Source of the DNA: Henricia sp. BOLD:AAB3569
Lineage: Eukaryota > Echinodermata > Asteroidea > Spinulosida > Echinasteridae
Length of the DNA: 64,000 nucleotides
Assembly: GCA_037783545.1 (NCBI GenBank)
Contig: JBBELK010000004.1
Coordinates: 930,001-994,000 of the forward strand
Direction of reading: 5' to 3'
In this document: positions 30,601 through 36,425 of the stretch, one piece after another
How positions within the stretch are numbered: position 1 is the first letter of the stretch
How the letters are laid out: every line of letters begins with the position of its first letter
Program-made: the position numbers and the translations under genes
The notes under the pieces: generated by a model
What the model saw: the letters and a program-made list of their open reading frames with translations, nothing else
Database searches by the model: none
Told to the model about the DNA's origin: nothing

Positions 30601-32163
30601 AGTGCATACAAATTGGAGCATGCAGCCACATAATAAGAGGTTTTGTCAATGACCGTGAAAACAGCGTCGGTGGATTTTGTACCGAGGGAGAAATATGTTC
30701 ACTTAGTACATGGCATTAGCCTTTTAGAAGTATGGCCGAACAAAAGGAGAGGGCGCAATTTTATTTGGGTATGAATTTAGTTAACAGTTGTGTTTCTTTC
30801 CAAAAACCTTGATTTATATACAGAGACAGAATAAATAAGATAAATAAGTGCAAAGTGAAAAATGCAGTTATTTTGCATTTTATTTAATTGTTATACCCAC
30901 TTCAAAGTGCGCCCTCTTATTGTGTCCGCCATACTTCAAAAAGGCTAATGTATTTGCATTTCAAATGATCTGCAAATTCAAAACCAACCTATCTAATTAC
31001 TCAATACATAAATTATCATGGCATACACGTACATCATTATTGTAAGCGTATACGACTGTCCGAACCGTCGTATGAAGTCGTAGTGAATGGTGCTGTCATT
31101 TTCAAGAAATAAATAATGGAGTTTATGTATAGAATTCTGGGGACGGTCGACTGCCCATCGCTATAGTTTCATCCGTCTTTTAAAATTAATTGACAAATTT
31201 CAAATTAGGCAGGCTCGTTTCAGATGCTGGACCATTGTATTACGTTACGCGTTTTTTCATTAGCAAATTTCATCACAAAAGAAAGCACCGAGAACCTCGT
31301 TTTCTATGACAATTTAAAAATGCTTCTGTTGTCGGCCATTTTTTCTTCAGGCAATGTCATACATCCATTAAACTTTCAATTGAGGCGATTTCAATTCAAC
31401 CGACGTCCCCAGTTTGTGTGTGGATTTCCAGTGCCATAATGCGAACGACAAAGGCACTAACAATGAACGACGTTTTTGCCTTTATACAACATCCACAAAC
31501 ATAACATTCGAACGCCAGTGTTTTAGTGTAACATCATTCAAGTCCATTTTGTTTCTAGACAAAAAAAGGCGGCAAAACTAGCCACACTATTTTTTCATGA
31601 TATATTTTGGTAACGTATAAGCCAGTAAATGTGAAATTTGACAAATATGTTGCAAGTAACTAGGTGACTTATACAATCACTTACAGATATTAAATTGTGC
31701 GACGGGATGGATGTTTTAATTTCGAAACACTCATTTGTAGTTCAGCCAATTCATTATCCAGGCATGTGATACACCTCGTTATAACACTCGTGTTGAAGCG
31801 GAGATCGGATTCAATTATTGTAAGACACCATACCACATCCTGGGGCATGACATAGTACATCGTTTCATCTTCATATATACATGATGTATTTCACCCTCGA
31901 CGGGTTAATTTCCCCCGCGAGCGTGCGCAAATCACTCAATAATTCTTAGCCGATGTGAATTATTTTCCGTCTGTATTAATTTTTTTCTTCTTCTTATTAA
32001 TCTCCAGGCAGCGGAAGAAATGACGGTGCAAACCGGATCGATGCGGGCGAGAGCCGGTCGGGCGAGTTACGTCAACCCGGAGCTGGTACACGGCCCGGAC
32101 CCTGGAGCACAGGCCGTTGCTATATGGCTGCGCGCTGCTTTTTGGGCCGTCTACGGAGAATGA
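9512..32163 (+). CDS. TKFC: Triokinase/FMN cyclase (dihydroxyacetone kinase), multi-exon gene, one short exon not located
   Basis: Family knowledge: this cytosolic enzyme phosphorylates dihydroxyacetone and D-glyceraldehyde with ATP and can convert FAD to cyclic FMN. Seen: sixteen exons with compatible phases give about 583 residues, against 575 in human. The K domain is roughly residues 1-335 and carries GGGSGHEP (61-68), NYTGD (115-119) and GLGVHGEPG with His227, equivalent to the histidine that holds the substrate as a hemiaminal. A charged linker of about 50 residues follows. The L domain carries GDGDCGTT (417-424), whose Asp418 and Asp420 fit the Mg-ATP ligands, then GGSSGG (460-465) and PGDRTM. 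The start is the first ATG; its N-terminus aligns with human TKFC. A stretch of about 18 residues after GGSSGG is missing. The gene spans 22.6 kb, mostly repeat-filled introns. It lies divergently to the TNFR-like gene. Identification is firm; the missing exon leaves some doubt about function. Confidence 0.95.
9945..10140 (-). mobile_element. SINE type S3, copy 1
   Basis: The tRNA-like head occupies 10,043-10,115 on the minus strand (GGGGCGGTCTGATGGCGTAT ... GGGTTCGATTCCGGGGC). The body is TGGATTGGGTTTGCAATTC and TGGGTTTTCCCCAGGAG. It lies in TKFC intron 1. It is not a functional tRNA because the anticodon arm does not fold properly. Confidence 0.7.
10474..10642. mobile_element. MITE E, copy 1
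   Basis: AATAGACTGCCGAAGTGAAT and GGCAATTGGCTCTAAA on the left pair with TTTAGAGCCAATTGCCATGG and CTTCGGCTGTCTAT on the right. It lies in TKFC intron 1, directly followed by MITE F. Confidence 0.7.
10640..10926. mobile_element. MITE F, CG-rich, against TKFC exon 2
   Basis: Inverted ends TATAGACCGTATTCCTGAAC and GTTCAGGAATACGGCCTATT, then GAGGGCTCTC/GAGGGCGCTG. The interior is rich in CGCGC words, unlike the AT-rich surroundings. Its right end is about 25 bases from the exon 2 acceptor. Confidence 0.65.
10951..11052 (+). CDS. TKFC: TKFC exon 2 (GGGSGHEP loop)
   Basis: The acceptor is a pyrimidine tract ending CTTACAG, and the donor is GTATGC. Entry and exit are both phase 1. It encodes [16 protein letters not shown], the glycine-rich substrate/phosphate loop of DhaK-type domains. 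A MITE ends about 25 bases before the exon, so the acceptor region is squeezed against it. Confidence 0.95.
11155..11285 (-). mobile_element. SINE type S3, copy 2 (5' part)
   Basis: The same head and the start of the same body as copy 1, in TKFC intron 2. It also shares the flanking TACTGCTTTCGCAGACT, so this flank belongs to the element or to a common target. Confidence 0.65.
11590..12095 (-). mobile_element. Ten-copy ~280 bp family (M280), copy interrupted by a MITE
   Basis: The reverse complement matches the family: TTACCATTCTGAAATTTCGC, CCACATCCAAATTGG, AGTATTTTGGGGAGGTATTT, CAGAAAATG. A MITE (11,644-11,815) splits it after TCTAATC. It lies in TKFC intron 2. Confidence 0.7.
11644..11815. 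mobile_element. PIF/Harbinger-like MITE nested in M280
   Basis: The TAA duplications are at 11,641-11,643 and 11,816-11,818. Ends begin AGCCCGG and GGCCAAA, then share CGCGAAAGGGAACGCGAA with its imperfect complement. Uninterrupted M280 copies read CCTAACAATC at this point, so the insertion and its duplication are directly visible. Confidence 0.75.
12137..12241 (+). CDS. TKFC: TKFC exon 3
   Basis: It follows a short pyrimidine-rich acceptor ending CTTGAG and ends before GTAAAT. Phase is 1 to 1. The product [20 protein letters not shown] aligns with the human segment after HEPAHA. A downstream AG at 12,150 would drop five conserved residues, so the upstream acceptor was chosen. Confidence 0.9.
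12715..12830 (+). repeat. G-rich minisatellite
   Basis: About seven units of a 16-base sequence like GGGGGACGAGGGCCGA, interrupted by a G homopolymer. It lies in TKFC intron 3. Reading frames across it are low-complexity artefacts. Confidence 0.8.
12858..12914 (+). repeat. Short tandem repeat
   Basis: TGTTGACATTTCATGGTAGT followed by GACAAAAA is repeated about twice, just downstream of the G-rich minisatellite. Confidence 0.6.
13015..13118. mobile_element. MITE V (ACCGTATCGAATAGC family), copy 1
   Basis: Ends CAGACCGCATCGAATAGCTG plus CCATCTTGTGGGGCA pair with TGCCCCACAAGATGGCGACT and ATTCGATACGGTCTG. It lies in TKFC intron 3, about 110 bases before exon 4. Confidence 0.75.
13226..13410 (+). 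CDS. TKFC: TKFC exon 4 (NYTGD segment)
   Basis: The acceptor is TTTCAAG and the donor GTGACC; phase is 1 to 0. It encodes [19 protein letters not shown] and later AGRRGLCG, both strongly conserved in the K domain. It is about three residues shorter than human at its 5' edge. Confidence 0.93.
13470..13593. mobile_element. MITE W end fragment (GCGCGTAA family)
   Basis: GTGCGTTGTTTCACTAAAAA, CCGCTTTTTTTCC and CGCCCGAAAAGGCTCAGTGT match the right half of the element at 60,897. It lies in TKFC intron 4. Confidence 0.5.
13734..13812 (+). CDS. TKFC: TKFC exon 5
   Basis: The acceptor is GTTTGTAG and the donor GTACGT; phase is 0 to 1. The product [20 protein letters not shown] corresponds to the helix before the substrate-histidine strand in TKFC. 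Confidence 0.88.
14206..14260. repeat. Short perfect hairpin
   Basis: TTCTGAAAGCCATCATCCTG pairs with CAGGATGATAGCTCTCAGAA across an 11-base loop. It lies in TKFC intron 5, with no repeat found elsewhere here. Confidence 0.6.
14566..14690 (+). CDS. TKFC: TKFC exon 6 (substrate-binding histidine), GC donor
   Basis: The acceptor is AATCGCAG; phase is 1 to 0. The exon ends [17 protein letters not shown]; His227 is the expected covalent substrate-binding residue. The only donor that keeps frame is AAG|GCGAGT, a GC rather than GT donor. The nearest alternative GT, four bases downstream, would break the frame into exon 7. Confidence 0.93.
14976..15060 (+). CDS. TKFC: TKFC exon 7
   Basis: It has a strong poly-T acceptor ending TTTTGCAG and donor GTGCAT; phase is 0 to 1. 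The product includes [16 protein letters not shown], matching the LMLDHMTNTTNASHV segment of human TKFC. Confidence 0.93.
15120..15390 (+). mobile_element. SINE type S4 with Ser/Leu-tRNA-like head
   Basis: It starts with a degraded GGCGAGTGGTTTGGGTCA head like a long-variable-arm tRNA, continues through a Pol III B-box-like region and TGAGCAAGGCACTTAAA, and ends with CACCCACCTATATATCTCGG and TTTAGGTGGA. It lies in TKFC intron 7. A fuller copy is at 20,378. Confidence 0.65.
15735..15885 (-). repeat. Dispersed repeat family S, copy 2
   Basis: It carries AAAACGAGGGCCTCGGTGCT, CTCTTGTGATAGAATTT and GTGACGTCACACAATGGCTC. It lies in TKFC intron 7. Confidence 0.55.
15965..16130 (+). mobile_element. 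SINE type S1, copy 1
   Basis: tRNA-like 15,985-16,057: head GGCGTCATAGCCCAATCGG, a five-base anticodon-like stem around ACGTTAA, B box GGTTCGAATCC, end GGTGGAGCCA. The shared body TTGTTTTTCACTACATCCAG follows. It lies in TKFC intron 7. The acceptor stem has mismatches and position 33 is C, so it is not a working tRNA. Confidence 0.75.
16317..16406 (+). CDS. TKFC: TKFC exon 8
   Basis: The acceptor is TATCCACAG and the donor GTAATG; phase is 1 to 1. The product [20 protein letters not shown] contains the conserved NNLG turn of the second half of the K domain. Confidence 0.93.
16806..16949. mobile_element. MITE V, copy 2
   Basis: ACCGTATCGAATAGCTGCCA at the left, CAACTATTCGATACGGTCTA at the right. 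It lies in TKFC intron 8. Confidence 0.75.
17074..17190 (+). CDS. TKFC: TKFC exon 9
   Basis: The acceptor is CCTATTTAG and the donor GTATGT; phase is 1 to 1. The product runs [20 protein letters not shown] and then [10 protein letters not shown], aligning with the end of the human K domain ([20 protein letters not shown]). Confidence 0.92.
17378..17573. mobile_element. MITE T
   Basis: AATAAAGTGAAGTACGACAA, GGCGCCATTTTAG and AACTAGACG at the left pair with CTAGTTTGCTCGCTAAAATG and ACGTACTTCACTTTATT at the right, arms about 80 bases. It lies in TKFC intron 9. Confidence 0.75.
17574..17705 (+). repeat. Dispersed repeat family S, copy 3
   Basis: Opposite orientation to copies 1 and 2: CAAATTTCAAATTAACATTG, GCAGCCTCGTTTCAGGTG, GAAAGCACTGGGACCATCG. 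It directly abuts MITE T in TKFC intron 9. Confidence 0.55.
17797..17952 (+). CDS. TKFC: TKFC exon 10 (inter-domain linker)
   Basis: The acceptor is GTCTTCAG and the donor GTACAA; phase is 1 to 1. It begins DKETNALAW, corresponding to the human segment with the conserved AAAW. It continues as a charged, poorly conserved linker joining the K and L domains. Low conservation is normal for this linker. Confidence 0.85.
18098..18350 (+). repeat. 12-bp minisatellite (AACTCTGATACC)n / (GACTCTGATACC)n
   Basis: About 21 units with two alternating variants (AAC or GAC first codon-like triplet). It lies in TKFC intron 10 and merges at its 3' end with an M280 copy. Open frames on both strands (Ser-Asp-Thr-Asn and Ser-Glu-Ser-Val) are by-products of the unit length. 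Confidence 0.95.
18353..18605 (+). mobile_element. M280 family copy, next to the minisatellite
   Basis: From ATAATTTGTCATATTTTTTC to AATCTGAACAAGCTTG it follows the family order. Its 5' end merges into the 12-bp minisatellite. It lies in TKFC intron 10. Confidence 0.7.
18606..20377. other. TKFC intron 10, unassigned part
   Basis: No exon or repeat family from this window is recognisable here; composition is ordinary AT-rich intron. Confidence 0.5.
20378..20930 (+). mobile_element. SINE type S4, fullest copy, split by a nested MITE
   Basis: The head TCTTGGCCGAGTGGTTTGGG matches a Ser/Leu tRNA 5' half. The body and tail match the copy at 15,120. A Harbinger-like MITE (20,597-20,773) interrupts it after GAAGAG. 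It lies in TKFC intron 10. Confidence 0.7.
20597..20773. mobile_element. PIF/Harbinger-like MITE nested in SINE S4
   Basis: AGCCCGCCGCACACCTTTGC plus GATTTA pairs with TAAATCGCAAAGGTGTGCGG and TGGGCT. TAA flanks at 20,594-20,596 and 20,774-20,776. The empty site GAAGAGTAAGGGGATT is present in the S4 copy at 36,285-36,425. Confidence 0.8.
21534..21670 (+). mobile_element. SINE type S3, copy 3
   Basis: It carries GGCGTATAGTGGATC, CACCTCTGGCGTCCCGGGTC and GGATTGGGTTTGCAGTCCC. The head is degraded. It lies in TKFC intron 10. Confidence 0.6.
21725..21880. repeat. GGCCACC-rich repeat unit
   Basis: AAGGCCACCTTGATAAAGAG, GGCCACCTGCTTATTGTGGC and GCGACCTGTTTATAGTGGCC recur with similar spacing. It is a degenerate short-period repeat in TKFC intron 10; a related snippet is at about 52,500-52,545. 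Confidence 0.5.
21988..22122 (+). CDS. TKFC: TKFC exon 11 (GDGDCGTT, L-domain metal site)
   Basis: The acceptor is TATGCGTAG and the donor GTAAGG; phase is 1 to 1. It encodes [20 protein letters not shown]. The Asp pair of GDGDCGTT is the Mg2+/ATP site of DhaL-type domains. It follows a 4 kb intron holding a minisatellite and several mobile elements. Confidence 0.95.
22320..22450 (+). mobile_element. SINE type S3, decayed copy 4
   Basis: It has TATACGCCGTTCACTTTTGG, CGTCCTGGGG and GCGTTTGCAGTCCC, then a T/C-rich tail. It lies in TKFC intron 11. Confidence 0.5.
22451..23582. other. TKFC intron 11, mostly unassigned
   Basis: It contains three short GGGGTAC-flanked T-rich segments (about 22,920-23,045) with GGGGTACC at near-equal spacing, otherwise nothing recognisable. 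Confidence 0.4.
23583..23686 (+). CDS. TKFC: TKFC exon 12 (GGSSG motif)
   Basis: The acceptor is CCGTTCACAG and the donor GTGAGT; phase is 1 to 0. The product ends [12 protein letters not shown], the glycine-rich ATP-binding loop of the L domain. In human TKFC the chain continues A-L-Y-G-L-F; that continuation is not in this exon. Confidence 0.9.
24508..24655. mobile_element. MITE V, copy 3
   Basis: AATAGACCGTATCGAATAGC at the left, CAGCTATTTGATACGGTCTA at the right. It lies in the TKFC interval where the missing exon should be. Confidence 0.75.
25758..25829 (+). CDS. TKFC: TKFC exon 14
   Basis: The acceptor is GGCAGGCAG; a tandem acceptor four bases upstream would start the exon at 25,754. 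The donor is GTAACT. In the frame that continues into the next exon it encodes [18 protein letters not shown], like the WSAAMDAGLEAMQK helix of human TKFC. It needs two bases from a preceding exon (one if the upstream acceptor is used). Confidence 0.8.
25960..26110 (+). mobile_element. SINE type S1, copy 2
   Basis: tRNA-like 25,975-26,046 with GGCTTCATAGTTCAATTGGT, a TCTGC/GCAGA stem and B-box-like GTTCGAATCC, then the same TTGTTTTTCACTGCATCCAG body. It shares CGAGACCACCAGTTGGC before the head with copy 1. It lies in TKFC intron 14. Confidence 0.75.
26115..26340 (+). repeat. Dispersed repeat family O, copy 2
   Basis: It matches the 3' half of the family (AAGGTTTTCTGAAG then TAGTTTATCAACATTGTTCC) and directly follows SINE S1 in TKFC intron 14. 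Confidence 0.5.
26584..26617 (+). CDS. TKFC: TKFC exon 15 (PGDRTM), 34 bases
   Basis: A tiny exon between ATTTCAG and GTAATT, phase 2 to 0. The product [11 protein letters not shown] is a near match to the human YGKAAPGDRTM, including the conserved Arg and Asp close to the nucleotide. It is too short to appear as an ORF and was found by motif. Confidence 0.92.
27165..27425 (+). mobile_element. M280 family copy
   Basis: It runs from GAGTGTGTCAAGATCACATT to AATCTGGACAAGCTCCTTTA. The ends (AGGAGNNTGTNCAGAT and complement) are short inverted repeats. It lies in TKFC intron 15. Confidence 0.7.
27478..27715. mobile_element. Element M, degraded copy
   Basis: CAGTAACGGGGTACATTTTG, AGATGTTTTCAGTATATC and CACAGAAAATCTACCCCGTC match ends and interior of the element at 38,489. 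Confidence 0.5.
27930..28145 (-). repeat. Repeat N, copy 1
   Basis: ACTTTGCACTTATTTATTTT followed by ATAATTCTGTCTCTGTATAA is the reverse of 30,805-30,860. A-rich and containing TTCCGCCATACTTC. It lies in TKFC intron 15. Confidence 0.45.
28441..28592. mobile_element. MITE K, near-perfect palindrome
   Basis: ATAGACCTTATCGCAATTAC and CGCTTTGGTGAGTTCGTAAA are mirrored by CTCACCTAAGCGGTATAATT and GCGATAAGGTCTAT; arms exceed 55 bases and the whole is about 150. It lies in TKFC intron 15. Confidence 0.7.
28702..28850. mobile_element. MITE V, copy 4
   Basis: CAGACCGTATCGAATAGCTG at the left, GGCGACTATTAATACGGTCT at the right. It lies in TKFC intron 15. Confidence 0.75.
29215..29307 (+). CDS. TKFC: TKFC exon 16
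   Basis: The acceptor is GATCACTAG and the donor GTGAGA; phase is 0 to 0, exactly 31 codons. The product [15 protein letters not shown] and the rest aligns with the helix after GDRTM in the L domain. Confidence 0.88.
29566..29762. mobile_element. MITE G
   Basis: TATAGACTTGGCCGCGCCCA plus ACTGACTTCCC pairs imperfectly with GGGAGGTCAGACTTGGGCAA and GTCTAC. It lies in TKFC intron 16. Confidence 0.5.
29770..29792. repeat. Perfect 23-base palindrome
   Basis: ATTATTGGCGG and its complement meet at a single central A. It lies directly after MITE G. Confidence 0.7.
30805..30990 (+). repeat. Repeat N, copy 2
   Basis: TATATACAGAGACAGAATAA and GCAAAGTGAAAAATGCAGTT match copy 1 in reverse; GTCCGCCATACTTC follows. 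It lies in TKFC intron 16. Confidence 0.45.
31188..31325 (+). repeat. Dispersed repeat family S, copy 4
   Basis: It shares TTGACAAATTTCAAATTAGG, GGCTCGTTTCAGATG and GAAAGCACCGAGAACCTCG with copy 3. It lies in TKFC intron 16. Confidence 0.55.
32008..32163 (+). CDS. TKFC: TKFC last exon with stop codon
   Basis: The acceptor follows a long TTC-rich tract ending TCTCCAG, in phase 0. The product includes [20 protein letters not shown] and ends AVYGE before TGA at 32,161-32,163. The AGRASY motif is diagnostic of the L-domain C-terminus. A tRNA-headed SINE begins about 60 bases after the stop, so the 3' UTR is probably repeat-derived. Confidence 0.93.
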   Translation, partial: AAEEMTVQTGSMRARAGRASYVNPELVHGPDPGAQAVAIWLRAAFWAVYGE

Positions 32164-32224
32164 TGGCATGGTCTTTCGCAGTCGGTTTATACTTCCGACC
32201 CATAGGTCCAAAGTGGTAGTTTAG

Positions 32225-32530
32225 TAAAATAACGAACGTAATATCTGTTATGGTGCCTGTAATTACCATTTAAATGGAACTACCAAACTAGAAAAATCGG
32301 CCTTATCGGGATTCGAACCCGAGACCCCTGACTTACCGTGCAGACGCTCTGCCAGCTCAGCTATAAGGCACAGTGGTATATACTCCCTCGGGTTTTCCCT
32401 ATGAACCAAATTTTTCTCTTGGTGTTGCATAGGAGCACAACTGGGTAAAGTAACGAACGTAATATCTGGTATGGTGCCTATTATCATCACCATTGAAATG
32501 AAACAACTTGGGATGAGAGAAAAATCGTAA
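32225..32530 (-). mobile_element. SINE type S2 with duplicated body, in TKFC 3' flank
   Basis: On the minus strand the tRNA-like head is 32,370-32,299 (TGCCTTATAGCTGAGCTGGC ... GGGTTCGAATCCCGATAAGG). The body (ATACCAGATATTACGTTCGT on the minus strand) occurs on both sides of the head (32,226-32,280 and 32,449-32,530). It starts about 60 bases after the TKFC stop. Confidence 0.7.
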
Positions 32531-33189
32531 CGCAAATCATACTCTGACCAAAAAGATGGATAGATGACTATAACTTATTTTATCAGTCAGTAATAGACGT
32601 GTGTGAACACATCTTGTGACAAGGCTGACTGCACCAGGTTCCGTAAGAGCCGCCGAGGCAGGGTGCGCTACTCTGCCTGAAGTGCTTCCTAAGAACCTGC
32701 ACCTTTTTTCAGACGCGCGGCACCAAAGTTCATCTCATCCCACGCAGGTTCAGCACCCAACAAAATAGGATTCTTCCAGAAACGGGAAATGTCACATTTC
32801 TTTGCTGTGGGGATCACTCTGGAACTGGACGAAATCATTGAAGCTAAACAGTCTTGGAAGCAATTCCAAAGTAATTGGTCGATCAGTGCCCTGTATTCAA
32901 CAAATTTCTGTTATGATCAAGAGATTATATTTTATAAAAATTGCGTTCCTTTTTAGGGAGTATATTTTTCATTTTAATAGCATCTCTCGAAATTCTGTAT
33001 AAACTTTATGTTCAGTATTTTTTTCAAGTCATTTTGAGTGCGTGCAAAGGTTTAAAATTTAAAAATAGTAAACATTTAAAAATGGTGAAATGCTGCTCCC
33101 AGAGCAAAATATAGATATTAAGTTTGAGAAAACGATTGTGGTATTTTGAACGGCAAACATCATTGCGTCTTGAGCACCCCCTTTTCCTC

Positions 33190-33477
33190 AAGGGAGTTGA
33201 GATTTTGTACCCATATCATTTGTCATATTTTTCTCATAGGCCCATACCATTCTGAAGTATCGCACTCTCCAAAAACACTCATATTTTGTAAACTAATTTA
33301 TCCGGTTCCATAAAGCAGTACAGTGAACACACCGAGCCTTTTGCTTCCACATCCAAATTTAAGATTGCAAATGTTATGTTTTCCTCTCATGGATATAGTA
33401 GTTTGAGGGAGGTATTTCATATGATTGTTAGGTCAAAGCAAAATCCATTTTCTGGAAAATCTGAACAAGCTTCTTAA
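33190..33477 (+). mobile_element. M280 family copy
   Basis: It carries CATTTGTCATATTTTTCTCA, ACCATTCTGAAGTATCGCAC, TTTTGCTTCCACATCCAAAT and AAAATCTGAACAAGCTTCTT. Confidence 0.7.
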
Positions 33478-33836
33478 ACCAGGAAGTGATTTGATCAGTT
33501 GTACTTTTGACCACCCATACTAGTAGAAAGATATGTGACACGATTTGTTGCCGCAGCATCCATTGTGACGTTGTTGGTTGTCAACCGGCTTCAGTAGCGA
33601 GCGAAAATGCAATACTACCCGAAGTGGCACAATTGGTAAACTGGATGTCGAGTCACGTGCAGCGTATCAAGCTTAATATTGGCAGTGAATATGTGGCCAC
33701 ACCCGATTTTATTGCTCCACCTAAATCCACCATCGGTTTGTCCGGAAAAGTCACATTTGTCAAAGAAAACACTATACTCACAAATGGAGGTTTGCATCAC
33801 ACATTGTGCACGCATACAGGTATACCCAGCACGATA

Positions 33837-34010
33837 TGTGGCAAAGGGACTCGCCCCTAATGCCCCTATACCTCAACACACTCTTCCCTTTTGTTAACGC
33901 ACCAACTCGCCCCTAAAAACTGAAAGGAATTCCTTGGAAATTCCTTGGATGTTTGAGACACAATGGGGGAACAATGGTAGGGGGGATGCCCTCTGCCACA
34001 TGTCGTGCTG
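33837..34010. mobile_element. MITE family D, copy 2
   Basis: Same terminal repeats and body as the copy at 3,802, without the long C tracts. It contains a short tandem duplication of GGAATTCCTTGGA. Confidence 0.7.
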
Positions 34011-34330
34011 CATATGCATCCAGGAGCCGGGACGTTTCAGCTATAGTATTCGGCTTTCTTTCCGTCCTCCCATACATCAAAGAACATATGCTTGGATCAA
34101 TACCTGCATTTGTCGTCGCCATTGTTAATTCATACCGTCAGTTTGGACATTCAATAGCCATTCAGTGTAATTGTCTGGCTGTTTTATAAGCTCGTGTCAG
34201 GCAAATAAAAGCACTTCAACATCGGTTAATTTCATGTGCATTCCCAGAGACAAAGTGAGGCCGTTTCACTGCGAATGTTGCTGCTTCTGTAAAGGTGAGT
34301 CGGCTCACGTTAAATCGTGAATAAAAACAA

Positions 34331-34520
34331 AGTCTTTTGCGTGTTACCTTTCAAATTGCATTATCCTATGCCTAGTGCCCCGAATTCTTTGCTTTCAAAT
34401 GGAGGTACGTTTAGAAAGTCCACATACTATTATTACGTGGTGTACAGATGCCTGCATCAACCAACATTCTGGTTGCTTTATGTTATGTCATTCTTTCCTA
34501 TACAGCGGGTGTTAGTTTAA
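34331..34520. mobile_element. Family B element, truncated copy
   Basis: It begins GTCTTTTGCGTGTTACC and shares GGTACGTTTAGAAAGTCCAC and ACGTGGTGTACAGATG with copy 1, then stops. Confidence 0.55.
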
Positions 34521-34870
34521 CAGATCCGTTAACACGGCATTAATCTCAACCTCTAACTGAACGTCCCGGTTAACACCTTGTTAACAGATCTGTTAACACC
34601 ATGTTAATTCTCTGCACTGTACCTACATAGGGCGTAATCACAAATCAGGGTTGCGTGTTAGTTTTAGTGTAACAGATCTGTTAACCTAATCAGAATTGTG
34701 ACCTCGGAACAGGCGCCGTGTTAACTCGATGTTAACAGGGTGTTTATGACGTGTTAGTGTTACATCGCTCATGTTAGTTTAATACCTCATGTTACAGATC
34801 GTGTTTTAGTTAAGTTAATTTGAACGAAGTGGGTGGTGTTAATCTGTAACACTAACGCGTAACACACGAC
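34505..34870. repeat. GTTAACA-rich palindromic region
   Basis: Repeated AACAGATCTGTT palindromes (34,583-34,594 and 34,671-34,682) and many GTGTTAA/TTAACAC words on both strands. It resembles the GTGTTAA inverted-repeat elements at 60,611 but is scrambled. Confidence 0.5.
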
Positions 34871-34974
34871 AGAATTGTGACCTCACCCAGTGAACACGGT
34901 ATAGATTTTATATACTCGCATCTGCCGCATGCACCCGGCCACTCTACAACAACAAAAATATGAATACTAAATGT

Positions 34975-35227
34975 GCATGTGCACTAAATGTTACATTTTT
35001 CTCATTACCATTCTGAAATTTCGCGTTCTCAATCCATATTATTTCAAGGATACTGAAATTTCGCGTTCTCAATCCATATTATTTCAAGGATATTGTCAAC
35101 ACAACACCGATGTTTTGTACAATGTTTTCTCCCCGTGGATATAGTATTTTGGGGAGGTATTTTATAGGATTGTTAGGTTTAAAACAAAATCCATTTTCTG
35201 GGAAAAATCTGAACACGCTCCTTTAAC
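34975..35227 (+). mobile_element. M280 family copy with internal duplication
   Basis: The block CTGAAATTTCGCGTTCTCAA with TCCATATTATTTCAAGGATA is present twice in tandem (34,998-35,095). The 3' end is AAATCTGAACACGCTCCTTT. Confidence 0.7.
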
Positions 35228-36284
35228 AATCTGGCAACAAGGTCGAATCGAAAGTGTATAAACACGAACTACACGTTCCGGCAGTAACTGTGTGCAGTGA
35301 AGTGCGTGGCGCCCAAAACGCTGCACTCGTATCGTTCATTCTTGACAGTGACACGGTCGCCTGATCACGAACGAGCCACAGAATACACCACAGTACAACG
35401 GAGGCGGGCAGACCTGTAGTTTGACATGAACACGCAGCGTTTTAACAACAGGTGATGTACTCGGGGAGAACAATATCTCTGACAGTGTGACAAGGAATGC
35501 ACGCACATGAACAGGATACGGGTAGGAGAGGGAGCTACGGTCGCAGCAGTATAAAAACGGATGGTGGAACTGCATTGGTTTATTATAACCCTGAAATGTG
35601 ATTTAAATAGTCACATAGTACCACCAGTGGTTTCGAAATTATAGTCTGGATCCATACCAAAAAAGCAAGGAATATCGATAGACTGATCATTTACTGGCTT
35701 GGAGATACGACATCAAGTGAGTACCACACTAACACACCAAGCTACATGTACAGTCGCAGGGCGCGAGTGTGTTTTATGGTCCGGTGTTGCAAGTTTGGCC
35801 ACTGACCGTATACAGGGTCGTATTCCCAACTGAACGTTCTAGATGTGTATCTGACCCATACTTCATTTCCTAGTTTCTGTGATTGAATGACCCAGCAGTT
35901 CCGATTGTGTGGATTCCGACTGCGCTGGCCTCGCGTTTTTCTGCTGGTATATGGCGAGCTTAAATATTTCGACCAGAGGATTTAATCACGCTTTTCACGA
36001 ACCCAGTTGGATTATTTGACTGAGTTTCGCCTGAAACGGTCTTGATTGTTTGAGGTCACAGAATTTGTCAGTACTTGGCGGAGTCGACACACCAACACGG
36101 TATGTGATATGTTTTCTTTCAAATATTTATTTGCTTGTTAATGTTTGTTTATTTTTTTATCCATTTGTTTATTTCTGATATTTTGTTAGGATGAACACGA
36201 TGCACGGTATATTTATTAGTATTATTATATTATGGATATGTGGATATGTTCACATGCGCTTCATATTATTTGAGTTTTTACAGA
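35228..36284. other. Unassigned intergenic stretch
   Basis: No conserved protein or repeat match is seen. Compositionally plain. Confidence 0.45.
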
Positions 36285-36425
36285 GCTAATACTCCACCTA
36301 AACGTCGAGATACATAGGTGGGTGGCGCCATTGGCAGCCGACGGCCGGCCGGCCAGAGACGCCGAAGAATCCCCTTACTCTTCACGAAAGAGTGCCCCTG
36401 GGATCTTTTAAGTGTGTTGTATATT
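36285..36425 (-). mobile_element. SINE type S4, 3' part only
   Basis: The reverse complement matches the tail of the 15,120 and 20,378 copies (CTTTCGTGAAGAG, CACCCACCTATGTATCTCG). It preserves the uninterrupted site GAAGAGTAAGGGGATT, which is the empty site for the MITE inserted at 20,597. Confidence 0.7.

Noticed and set aside
32299-32370. Functional tRNA gene on the minus strand
   Set aside because: The anticodon arm does not fold with standard lengths and the region is embedded in a repeated SINE body.
33507-33860. 117-residue frame starting MTTHTSRK
   Set aside because: No domain was recognised and its end lies inside MITE D copy 2; codon pattern gives no support.
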